From an uncultured Collinsella sp. (GTDB taxonomy: Bacteria; Actinomycetota; Coriobacteriia; Coriobacteriales; Coriobacteriaceae): 9,004 nucleotides of DNA. The stretch is from contig CABSNF010000077.1 in the NCBI GenBank assembly GCA_902478995.1, forward strand, positions 1 to 9,004. Direction: 5' to 3'. The position numbers and the translations under genes were made by a program. The notes under the pieces were generated by a model that was not told where the DNA came from, did not search any database, and saw nothing but the letters and a program-made list of their open reading frames with translations. Positions 1 through 6,634 of the stretch are shown in pieces (position 1 is the stretch's first letter; every line of letters begins with the position of its first letter).

Positions 1-540
1 GATCCTACGGGCGCGACCGGTCAGTTTATGCCCGATCCCTCGGACACCGGCTTCTTTACGCTGTCCGAGTCCGAGATGGTCCAACAGGACCGTCAGGATC
101 GTAAGCAGGCCAAGGTCCGTCGTCGCCATCGCCACACGGGTCTCAAAGTCTTCATCGTGCTGCTTCTGCTCATTTTGATCGCCGCGGGCGGTCTGGGCTT
201 TGCCTACACGCGCGGCTTTGGCTTCCCGTCCCAGGAGTCTGTCGTTACCGATCTGTTCCAGGCTGCCGGCGACGGTGACACGGCAAAGGCCGAGTCTTGC
301 CTGGCCTCGAGCCTGTCCGAGGACGCCAAGTCGATGATCATCTCCTCGATTCCGCAGGGTGCCACCGTGTCCGTCGAGGGCATGGATCAGTCCATGACCG
401 AGACGACCGCTAAGGTGAAGGCATCGCTGTCCAAGGGCGGCGAGCAGGAGTACACCGTCAAATTCGTGCGCTCCGACAACCATATCGGCTGGGCCGTTTC
501 CTCGCTCGATATGGATTTCTCGGCTGCTGACAACCAGTAG
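1..540 (+). CDS. Single-pass membrane protein with small extracytoplasmic domain, 5'-truncated by window edge
   Basis: The frame ending in TAG at 538-540 is open back to base 1. The first ATG (28) has no Shine-Dalgarno sequence, so the true start most likely lies outside the window and 179 codons are visible. Counting from that ATG, residues 1-25 are polar and acidic, 26-40 are strongly basic (the KVRRRHRH stretch), 41-60 form one hydrophobic membrane segment, and about 65-165 form a soluble domain beginning SVVTDLFQAAGDGDTAKAES. The basic patch before the segment predicts N-terminus inside, C-domain outside. An opening helix with a 'GDGDTAKAESCL' step followed by alternating strands resembles DUF4878/NTF2-like extracytoplasmic domains; that is a fold-level guess, not an identification. 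A hairpin follows it, so it is probably transcribed separately from mreB. No function is assigned. Confidence 0.72.
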   Translation, partial: DPTGATGQFMPDPSDTGFFTLSESEMVQQDRQDRKQAKVRRRHRHTGLKVFIVLLLLILIAAGGLGFAYTRGFGFPSQESVVTDLFQAAGDGDTAKAESCLASSLSEDAKSMIISSIPQGATVSVEGMDQSMTETTAKVKASLSKGGEQEYTVKFVRSDNHIGWAVSSLDMDFSAADNQ

Positions 541-562
541 TGACCTTATGGGATTTAGCTTT

Positions 563-595
563 GCCCGGCGCTTCACCGCAAGTGAGGTGCCGGGC
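563..595 (+). terminator. Probable Rho-independent-like terminator hairpin
   Basis: The arms GCCCGGCGCTTCAC (563-576) and GTGAGGTGCCGGGC (582-595) pair over 14 bp with two G-T wobbles, around the 5-nt loop CGCAA. It starts 22 nt after the stop of the upstream gene. Only two T residues follow directly (596-597), so the U-tract is poor. It may still terminate or protect the 3' end of the upstream transcript, and it separates that gene from the mre operon. Confidence 0.6.
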
Positions 596-610
596 TTGCG
601 CTAGTATCAT
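582..610 (+). promoter_or_regulatory. Weak candidate sigma-70-type promoter for the mre operon
   Basis: TATCAT at 605-610 matches five of six positions of the -10 consensus. Seventeen bases upstream lies GTGAGG (582-587), a poor -35 that overlaps the 3' arm of the hairpin. This gap (541-655) is the only one in the window large enough to hold the operon promoter, which supports the position more than the hexamers do. Two GCTAGTA copies (600-606 and 613-619) flank the site. Transcription would start near 617. Confidence 0.3.
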
Positions 611-645
611 GAGCTAGTAGTTTTCCAGCAATCATCCAACACATC

Positions 646-650
646 AGGAG
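646..650 (+). promoter_or_regulatory. Ribosome-binding site selecting the TTG start of mreB
   Basis: AGGAG at 646-650 lies 5 nt before TTG 656. The first in-frame ATG (668) is 17 nt away, too far for this site, so the TTG is preferred. Confidence 0.7.
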
Positions 651-655
651 TTGCG

Positions 656-1699
656 TTGTTTTCTTTGATGGATATGTTCTTCGGTAGCTATGCGGGCGAT
701 CTTGCCATCGACCTTGGCACCGCAAATACGCTTGTCTCCGTGCGCGGCAAGGGCATCGTCATTCGCGAGCCCTCTGTCGTCGCCATCGACAAGAACGACG
801 AGCGCATCCTGGCAGTCGGCATCGAGGCCAAGCGTATGCTCGGCCGTACGCCCGGCAACATCGTGGCCGTTCGTCCCCTGAAGGACGGCGTCATCGCCGA
901 CTTCGATGTTACCGAGGCCATGCTTCGCTACTTTATCGACAAGGCGTCCGAGAAGCGCTATCCGTGGACCCCGCGTCCGCGCGTTGTCGTCTGCGTTCCC
1001 TCCGGCGTCACGTCGGTCGAGAAGCGTGCCGTATTTGAGGCCACGATCCAGGCCGGCGCTCGCCAGGCCTACCTGATCGAGGAGCCCATGGCTGCCGCTA
1101 TCGGCGCCGATCTGCCCGTCGAGGAACCCACCGGCTCCATGGTCATCGACATCGGCGGCGGTACCACCGAGGTCGCTGTTATCGCCATGGGCGGTATCGT
1201 CGTCTCGCAGTCCATCCGTATTGCCGGCGACGAGTTCGATCAGGCTATCCTCACGCACGTTCGAGATGCCTACAACCTGGCCATCGGCGAGCGTACGGCA
1301 GAGGACATCAAGATCAAGGTCGGTTCCGCCGTGCCGCTCAAGGACGAGCTCGACGTCGAGGTCAACGGCCGCGACGTGATCACCGGTCTGCCCAAGACCG
1401 TACGCATCGAGAGCGAGGAGATTCGTCGCGCACTCAACAAGCCGCTCGACGAGATGGCCAAGGCCGTCAAGGACGCACTCGATGCCACGCCGCCCGATCT
1501 TGCCTCGGACCTTATGTACTACGGCATTTTGCTGACCGGTGGCGGCGCGCTGCTGCGCGGTCTCGACGTGCGCCTGCGCGATGAGACCGGCGTTTCGGTC
1601 AACGTCAGCCCCACGGCGCTCGATAACGTCGTTAACGGCTGTGCCCGCGTGCTCGAGGCCAATGCGTTTGATGGCGGCTTCGTCCAGACCAATGCTTAA
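656..1699 (+). CDS. mreB: Rod-shape-determining actin homologue MreB
   Basis: MreB polymerises on the inner face of the membrane with ATP and guides the elongation machinery. At 347 residues it has the usual family length. The actin-fold nucleotide motifs are all present: phosphate-1 IDLGTANT at 18-25, the LIEEPMAAAIG connecting segment at 140-150, phosphate-2 DIGGGTTE at 165-172, and the adenosine motif LLTGGGALLRGL at 292-303. The N-terminus MFSLMDMFFG is hydrophobic, consistent with the membrane-binding region of many MreBs. The TTG start at 656 is chosen because AGGAG ends 5 nt upstream; starting at ATG 668 would cost four residues and lose the ribosome-binding site. It is the first gene of a seven-gene run and ends in TAA, 21 nt before mreC. 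The alternative Mbl name is possible, since paralogues are hard to separate by eye, but the mreCD context favours MreB. Confidence 0.97.
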   Translation: MFSLMDMFFGSYAGDLAIDLGTANTLVSVRGKGIVIREPSVVAIDKNDERILAVGIEAKRMLGRTPGNIVAVRPLKDGVIADFDVTEAMLRYFIDKASEKRYPWTPRPRVVVCVPSGVTSVEKRAVFEATIQAGARQAYLIEEPMAAAIGADLPVEEPTGSMVIDIGGGTTEVAVIAMGGIVVSQSIRIAGDEFDQAILTHVRDAYNLAIGERTAEDIKIKVGSAVPLKDELDVEVNGRDVITGLPKTVRIESEEIRRALNKPLDEMAKAVKDALDATPPDLASDLMYYGILLTGGGALLRGLDVRLRDETGVSVNVSPTALDNVVNGCARVLEANAFDGGFVQTNA

Positions 1700-1706
1700 T
1701 TTCCAA

Positions 1707-1713
1707 AAGGTGG
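1707..1713 (+). promoter_or_regulatory. Ribosome-binding site selecting the TTG start of mreC
   Basis: AAGGTGG at 1707-1713 lies 7 nt before TTG 1721. The only nearby in-frame ATG (1778) sits in the loop of a strong hairpin and lacks a properly spaced Shine-Dalgarno sequence. Confidence 0.6.
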
Positions 1714-1720
1714 ATTCCAT

Positions 1721-2719
1721 TTGGCACGATCTTCGGGTTTCTCCACAAATCTGAATACCAAGCGACAATCAACGGGTATGCGCCCGTTGATTGTTTTCAG
1801 CCTGATTTCGGTGTTGCTGCTCACGTTTTACATCCGCGAGGGCGAGGCAGGACCGATTCATGCCGTGCGTTCGGGCGTAACGACGATTACCTCGCCGGTG
1901 CGCTTTGTGGGTTCGGCTGTGGCGGCTCCTTTCAATGCCATCGGCAACGTGTTCTCTAACCTTACAGCGTCCCAGGACACGCTCGACGAGCTCAAGAAGC
2001 AAAACGAGGAGCTGACCTCTAAGGTTGCCGAGCTCTCCGAGGCTCAAAAGACCGCCGAGCGTCTGGAGGGGCTGGTCGGGCTGCAGTCGACCTACAACCT
2101 CAAATCGACCGCTGCTCGTATCGTTGGTGCCTCGGGCGATGCCTGGACCTCGACCGTAACCATCGACAAGGGCTCTGCCGACGGCCTTACCATCAACATG
2201 CCCGTGACGAGTTCTGCCGGTGTTATCGGCCAGATTATCGAGGTATCGGCCAAGACCTCTACCGTGCGCCTGATTGGCGACGAGAACTCGGGCGTGTCCG
2301 CCATGGTGCAGGACACGCGCGCCCAGGGTATGCTGCAGGGTCAGGCTGACGGCACGCTGCGTCTTGAGTACGTGAGCGTCGACTCCGATGTTAAGGTTGG
2401 CGACATCATCGTGACCTCGGGCATCGGTGGCGTGTTCCCCAAGGGCCTTCCGCTCGGCACCGTCTCGTCGGTCGAGAAATCGGCAAACGACGTGTACTAC
2501 ACCATTGTGGTGCGCGCCCAGACCACGGCCGAGAACAACGAGGAAGTGCTGGTCATCACCTCGCTGACCGACGAACAGTCGGCCTCGGATGAGGACGTGA
2601 GCACGGCCAACAGCACGCCGCAGGGAACGTCGCGCGATGCTGCGACCAAGACGAAGGACGAGAGCTCGGATGACAGTTCCGACACGTCCGAGACGACCGA
2701 TTCTGGCTCGAGCGAATAG
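1721..2719 (+). CDS. mreC: Cell-shape protein MreC
   Basis: MreC is a bitopic membrane protein that links MreB/MreD to the periplasmic-side synthases and is thought to activate PBP2-RodA. The 332-residue product has a short cytoplasmic N-terminus, a membrane segment at about 22-37 (PLIVFSLISVLLLTFY), a coiled coil at about 84-120 (LDELKKQNEELTSKVAELSEAQK), and then the paired beta-barrel domain from about 130 to 281, with family phrases such as DKGSADGL, GVIGQI and GDIIVTSGIGGVFPKGLPLG. The last 51 residues (282-332) are an Asp/Glu/Ser/Thr-rich tail with no family counterpart that I recognise. The start is TTG 1721, with AAGGTGG 7 nt upstream. ATG 1778 would begin MRPLIVFS, a plausible MreC N-terminus, but has no well-spaced ribosome-binding site. 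The stop TAG forms part of the mreD ribosome-binding site. Confidence 0.95.
   Translation: MARSSGFSTNLNTKRQSTGMRPLIVFSLISVLLLTFYIREGEAGPIHAVRSGVTTITSPVRFVGSAVAAPFNAIGNVFSNLTASQDTLDELKKQNEELTSKVAELSEAQKTAERLEGLVGLQSTYNLKSTAARIVGASGDAWTSTVTIDKGSADGLTINMPVTSSAGVIGQIIEVSAKTSTVRLIGDENSGVSAMVQDTRAQGMLQGQADGTLRLEYVSVDSDVKVGDIIVTSGIGGVFPKGLPLGTVSSVEKSANDVYYTIVVRAQTTAENNEEVLVITSLTDEQSASDEDVSTANSTPQGTSRDAATKTKDESSDDSSDTSETTDSGSSE
1765..1794 (+). repeat. Perfect 12-bp inverted repeat (terminator-like hairpin) inside early mreC
   Basis: ACAATCAACGGG (1765-1776) is exactly complementary to CCCGTTGATTGT (1783-1794), with the 6-nt loop TATGCG; a G-T pair (1764/1795) could extend it. A four-T run (1794-1797) overlaps the end of the stem. 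It covers mreC codons 15-25, and the in-frame ATG codon 20 is in the loop. It could act as an attenuator, a translational control hairpin or an RNA-processing site; none is demonstrated. Confidence 0.75.
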
Positions 2720-2723
2720 GGGG
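2718..2723 (+). promoter_or_regulatory. Ribosome-binding site of mreD, overlapping the mreC stop
   Basis: AGGGGG at 2718-2723 includes the last two bases of the mreC TAG. It is 1 nt from ATG 2725 but 7 nt from ATG 2731, so the second ATG is preferred. Confidence 0.6.
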
Positions 2724-2730
2724 CATGTCC

Positions 2731-3297
2731 ATGGATCTACACGAGCAAGGGATGAGCTCCCGCACGTTTGTAATCGCCGCCATCGTGTGCGTGCTGCTGC
2801 AGGCAGGCCTGGCACCGCAGATCTCCATTGCGGGCGGTCGCGTCAACTTCATGATTATCCTGGTGTGCCTAAGCGTGTTCTCGGGCGACCCGACCCGTGC
2901 CGTCGTGTGCGGTTTTTGCAGCGGGTTGTTCTATGACCTATCCGCTGCCGTGCCGGTGGGCGTTATGTCGCTCCTGCTGACCGTGGGTTCTTTTGCCCTA
3001 GTGCACAGCGCTGTCGGTCAGACGGGCGGTACTCCGAGTGCGCGCGGCGTCACTGTGGGCGCCTTCGCGCTCGTCATTAATGTGATCTACAGCATCATCT
3101 TGCTGTTTATGGGTTTGGAGACGAGCTTTGTCGTGGCGATCTTCGGCCATGCGCTGCCGTCTTCGATCCTGACGGGTCTGGTTGCCATTCCGTTTTTGAT
3201 GTCCGGCGTCGTGCCGCAGTCCGGCTATGGATTCTCCGCACGTGGCGGACGCCAGACGGGCATGCGCTTTAAGCCCAAGACCCGCAAGCTCAAATAG
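2731..3297 (+). CDS. mreD: Rod-shape-determining membrane protein MreD
   Basis: MreD is a small polytopic membrane protein of the elongasome that acts with MreC. From ATG 2731 the product is 188 residues, slightly longer than typical, with five to six hydrophobic stretches: about 12-30, 38-53, 57-67, 78-96, 104-125 and 131-155. The segment VCGFCSGLFYDLSAAVPVG matches the conserved MreD pattern of a G..xGLxxDL turn between membrane helices. The C-terminal 25 or so residues are Arg/Lys-rich (GRQTGMRFKPKTRKLK) and probably cytoplasmic. ATG 2725 is in frame two codons earlier, but the Shine-Dalgarno is only 1 nt from it. MreD sequences are poorly conserved, so the assignment rests on motif, topology and position between mreC and mrdA together. 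Its TAG stop is fused to the mrdA ribosome-binding site. Confidence 0.9.
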   Translation: MDLHEQGMSSRTFVIAAIVCVLLQAGLAPQISIAGGRVNFMIILVCLSVFSGDPTRAVVCGFCSGLFYDLSAAVPVGVMSLLLTVGSFALVHSAVGQTGGTPSARGVTVGAFALVINVIYSIILLFMGLETSFVVAIFGHALPSSILTGLVAIPFLMSGVVPQSGYGFSARGGRQTGMRFKPKTRKLK

Positions 3298-3310
3298 GGG
3301 AGGCCCGTAG

Positions 3311-5380
3311 ATGACTTCCCAGTTGACGGTTATTATCGCCGGTATCGTGCTGGTTGTGGCCATCGTGGTCGCGCTGGTCATCATGCGTCGTGGCGATTCC
3401 CGTTTTACCTACGATACGCAGCATGGAACGGCCCCGCGCGCCACCGAGGGCGAGGGCAATACCGCGGCGACCGCCTTTAAGGGCCGCTTTTCCATCCTCA
3501 CCACGGGTGTGGGCGCGATGTTTGCGGCGCTTGCCGTCAAGCTGTGGGGCATGCAGATGGTCTCGTCGGACTATTACGAGAAGCAGGCCAATAGTAATCA
3601 GACTCGCACCGTTACCACACCCGCTGTGCGTGGTCGCATCCTCGACCGCAATGGCGTGGCGCTTGTCCAGAACCGTCCCTCACTTGCTGTCGTGGCCTAC
3701 CGCGACCTTGCCGAGGATGAGGTTCTGGTTCGCCATCTTGCCAACGTGCTTGGAATGCCTTACGTGGCGGTCCTTCGCAATATTCAGGACAATACAGAGG
3801 GCGCTCAGAGCCTACATACCATCGCGACGGACGTTCGTCGCTCCACGGTTGCCTATATTCAGGAGCATGCCGGCGAGTTCCCGGGCGTCAAGATTGCCGA
3901 GCGTACCGAGCGCCAGTATCCATATGGCGAGACGGCATGCCATATCTTGGGCTATACCGGTACCATTACCTCCGAGCAGCTCGAGGCTCAGAATAAGAAA
4001 ACCTCTGGCGATGATGATGCTTCTGCTGGCAAGATCACGTATCAGTCGGGCGATATCGTGGGCCAGGCGGGCGTTGAGAGCTACTACGAAAACTTGCTGC
4101 AGGGTATTCGTGGCGAGCAGACCGTCAAGGTCGATGCTTCGGGCAATGTGACCGGTCAGGCCGGCGCCGTGCCCGCGAAGGCCGGCTCCGACATTAAGCT
4201 CACGCTCGACCTTAAGATTCAGCAGGCCTGTGAGACGGCGCTGGCGAGCGCTATCGAGCTTGCCAAGACCACTGGCTACAGCAATGCCGGCAACGGCGCA
4301 GTGGTGTGCCTCGATCCCAACAATGGCGAGATCCTGGGCATGGCGAGCGAGCCCAAGTTCGATCCGTCCGTCTTTATCGGCGGTGTCTCAAATGACGTGT
4401 GGACCGAGCTCAATGATGACAAGGGTTCGCACCCGCTGCTCAACCGCGCCATTAGCGGACAGTACATGTCGGCTTCGACCATCAAGCCGCTCTCGGCACT
4501 GGCCGGTCTTGAGTTCGGAACCTACACGTCGGGGCAGACGACCAACTGCACGGGCTATTGGACGGGCCTGGGCAAGTCGTGGGGCAAGTACTGCTGGCTG
4601 CATTCCGGCCACGGCACCATGACGCTGCAGTCGGGAATCGCCAACTCGTGCGACCCCGTCTTCTACGACATGGGCAAGGCGTTCTTTTATGACGAGCAAC
4701 ATCCCGAGGGCCTTCAGGAGGTCTTTCGTCGCTGGGGTCTAGGCAAGACCTGCGGTATCGATCTGCCGAGTGAGGGCGCGGGCCGTATTCCCGATGCCGA
4801 GTGGAAAGAGTCGTACTTCACCGACGCCTCTGCCGAGGACCGCAAGTGGAATGCCGGTGATATGACCAACATTGCCATCGGTCAGGGCGACATTCTGGTG
4901 ACGCCCCTGCAGATGGCGTGTGCCTATATGGGTCTTGCCAACGGCGGCAAACAGTACGTGCCTCACGTGTTTTTGTCTGCCGTGTCGCGCGATGGCGACG
5001 GCGATGCCTATAAGTACAACGGCAAGGGCAAGAAGAAGCGCCTGGAGGCCAAGATCAACAGCGATTCGGATTTGGCTCTTGTTCGCAACGGCATGCACGA
5101 CGTGATTTACACGGCATCGACGTCCCTGGCGGCGCACTTTGGCACCCTGACGCCGCAGGTATACGGCAAGTCGGGCACGGGCGAGAAAAGCGGCGAGGAC
5201 GAATACGCGTGGTTCTGCGCCTATGCACCGGCCGATGACCCCAAGTATGTCATCGCTACTGTCCTGGAGCAGGGCGGCGGCGGCTCAGATACCGCGATGC
5301 ATGTCGTGCGCGACGTGCTCGGCGTGATTTATGGCGAGCCCGATACCTCTTCGGCCTCGGGCGATTCTTCGGTTCGATAG
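3311..5380 (+). CDS. mrdA: Penicillin-binding protein 2 (peptidoglycan D,D-transpeptidase of the elongasome)
   Basis: This class B PBP cross-links peptidoglycan during elongation as RodA's partner. The product has 689 residues. Residues 6-25 are a first hydrophobic segment; a second at 61-80 leads into KLWGMQMVSSDYYEKQ, where the single PBP2 anchor normally sits. The dimerisation/pedestal domain carries TPAVRGRILDRNG at about 101-113, and a family phrase near 200 reads RQYPYGETACHILGYTG. The transpeptidase motifs are Ser389-Thr-Ile-Lys392 (nucleophile), Ser446-Cys-Asp448 and Lys620-Ser-Gly-Thr623; KSGT replaces the commoner KTGT. Cys413, Cys428, His434 and Cys447 have the spacing of a reported PBP2 zinc site. 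GGGGAGG ends 7 nt before ATG 3311, which fixes the start. FtsI is the main alternative, but direct linkage to mreD and rodA argues for PBP2. Confidence 0.95.
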   Translation: MTSQLTVIIAGIVLVVAIVVALVIMRRGDSRFTYDTQHGTAPRATEGEGNTAATAFKGRFSILTTGVGAMFAALAVKLWGMQMVSSDYYEKQANSNQTRTVTTPAVRGRILDRNGVALVQNRPSLAVVAYRDLAEDEVLVRHLANVLGMPYVAVLRNIQDNTEGAQSLHTIATDVRRSTVAYIQEHAGEFPGVKIAERTERQYPYGETACHILGYTGTITSEQLEAQNKKTSGDDDASAGKITYQSGDIVGQAGVESYYENLLQGIRGEQTVKVDASGNVTGQAGAVPAKAGSDIKLTLDLKIQQACETALASAIELAKTTGYSNAGNGAVVCLDPNNGEILGMASEPKFDPSVFIGGVSNDVWTELNDDKGSHPLLNRAISGQYMSASTIKPLSALAGLEFGTYTSGQTTNCTGYWTGLGKSWGKYCWLHSGHGTMTLQSGIANSCDPVFYDMGKAFFYDEQHPEGLQEVFRRWGLGKTCGIDLPSEGAGRIPDAEWKESYFTDASAEDRKWNAGDMTNIAIGQGDILVTPLQMACAYMGLANGGKQYVPHVFLSAVSRDGDGDAYKYNGKGKKKRLEAKINSDSDLALVRNGMHDVIYTASTSLAAHFGTLTPQVYGKSGTGEKSGEDEYAWFCAYAPADDPKYVIATVLEQGGGGSDTAMHVVRDVLGVIYGEPDTSSASGDSSVR

Positions 5381-5389
5381 GAGGTTGCG

Positions 5390-6616
5390 ATGGATTTTTC
5401 TCCGGCGGATCTGTTCCGTTCAACCAAGACCGGCTCTCGCAGCAGCCTGGACCGTGTCAACAAGCAACTTTCGGCCTCGCGCGGCACGTTTCGCCAAAAG
5501 GTGCATATCGGTGTGCTCGTGGCTACTGTGGCGCTCGTCGCCTACGGTGCCATCATTATCTGGTCGGCTTCGCAGTTTAAGGCCGATGCCTCGTTCTCAC
5601 GCCATCTGCTGGGAATTGGCATCGGAGCGGTGCTGGCGGTGCTGGTCTGGCGTACCGACCTGCGCGGTATTTCCAATTTCTCGACGGCGTTGCTCGTCAT
5701 CGACCTGATCGTGATTTTCTCGCCCAAGATTCCGGGTCTGTCCTATACGGGCGGTCTGGGCATGACGGGCTGGATCAAGATTCCCGGTATCGGCTTGACA
5801 TTCCAGCCGGTTGAGCTTGCCAAGCTCATCACCATCTTCTTTATTGCTACGCTTGGCTCGCAGTATAACGGTCGCATCGATACCGTTCGCGACTACGTCA
5901 AGCTCTGCGGCATGCTGTCCATTCCGTTTTTGGCCGTCGTTGCCATGGGCGACCTGGGCTCGGGCCTGGTCGTGCTGGTTTCGGGCGCCATCGTCATCTG
6001 CATGAGCGGTGCACGCCGCGAATGGGTGCTGTCGACCCTGGCCCTGCTCGTGGGCCTGGTGGCCCTCGTCCTGGCGCTCGATTCGGTCTTTGATTCGTTG
6101 CTCGGCCACGATGTGCTCATCAAGCAGTATCAGATGAACCGTCTGACGGTCTTTATCGACCCCGATAATGCCGATTCGGACGATGCCTACAACCTGCAGC
6201 AGTCGCTTATCGCCGTTGGCTCGGGCGGCTTCTTTGGTAAGGGTTTGGGCCATGCGACGCAGTCGGCCGGCGGCTTTCTGCCTGAGTTCCACACCGACTT
6301 CGTCTTCGCCTTCCTGTCCGAGACCTTTGGTTTTTGCGGTTCCTTTTTGCTCCTGTGCCTCTACGTGCTGTTGATCTTTTCGACGATTCGCGTCGCCTTT
6401 AAGTGCGAGTCACTGTTTTTGCGTCTTTCGTGTGTGGGCATCGTTGGCATGTGGGCGTTTCAGACTTTCGAAAACATCGGCATGTGCATCGGCATGATGC
6501 CGATTACCGGTATTCCGCTACCGTTTATTAGCTTCGGTTCGTCTTCGATGATGATTCAGCTGCTGACGGTGGGTATCGTACAATCCATATGGCGGCATCG
6601 TTCGGGCGCCGCGTAA
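5390..6616 (+). CDS. rodA: SEDS peptidoglycan glycosyltransferase RodA
   Basis: RodA polymerises lipid II into glycan strands in the membrane and works with PBP2. The product has 408 residues with about ten hydrophobic segments after a polar N-terminal stretch of about 40 residues that should be cytoplasmic. SEDS signatures include GWIKIPGIGLTFQPVELAKL around 124-143, QSLIAVGSGGFFGKGLG at about 270-286, and FLPEFHTDFVFAFLSETFG, whose Asp303 aligns with the catalytic Asp of SEDS proteins (Asp262 in E. coli RodA). The C-terminal GIPLPFISFGSSSM stretch is also typical. TAGGAGG (5378-5384), which contains the mrdA stop, lies 5 nt before ATG 5390. FtsW is the alternative family member, but adjacency to PBP2 and mreBCD favours RodA. 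It ends in TAA, 18 nt before the next gene. Confidence 0.95.
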   Translation: MDFSPADLFRSTKTGSRSSLDRVNKQLSASRGTFRQKVHIGVLVATVALVAYGAIIIWSASQFKADASFSRHLLGIGIGAVLAVLVWRTDLRGISNFSTALLVIDLIVIFSPKIPGLSYTGGLGMTGWIKIPGIGLTFQPVELAKLITIFFIATLGSQYNGRIDTVRDYVKLCGMLSIPFLAVVAMGDLGSGLVVLVSGAIVICMSGARREWVLSTLALLVGLVALVLALDSVFDSLLGHDVLIKQYQMNRLTVFIDPDNADSDDAYNLQQSLIAVGSGGFFGKGLGHATQSAGGFLPEFHTDFVFAFLSETFGFCGSFLLLCLYVLLIFSTIRVAFKCESLFLRLSCVGIVGMWAFQTFENIGMCIGMMPITGIPLPFISFGSSSMMIQLLTVGIVQSIWRHRSGAA

Positions 6617-6634
6617 CCGCTGGAGGGGTTTGCT

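Noticed and set aside
28..30. ATG as the start of the first gene
   Set aside because: No Shine-Dalgarno precedes it and the frame stays open to base 1, so a start beyond the window is more likely.
644..1768. 374-codon open frame on the minus strand opposite mreB
   Set aside because: Mirror of a high-GC gene with strong third-position bias; its product is a His/Asp/Gly-rich shadow with no recognisable motif, and mreB on the other strand is certain.
2725..2727. ATG 2725 as the mreD start
   Set aside because: Only 1 nt from the AGGGGG site; ATG 2731 has a 7-nt spacing. The difference is two residues.
1769..2815. 348-codon open frame on the minus strand opposite mreC and early mreD
   Set aside because: Shadow composition (Arg/His/Gly-rich), crosses a real gene junction and has no motif or ribosome-binding evidence.
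3354..4151. 265-codon plus-strand frame inside mrdA
   Set aside because: Ser/Arg/Ala/Pro-rich out-of-frame translation of mrdA, without a ribosome-binding site; PBP2 motifs are continuous in the other frame.
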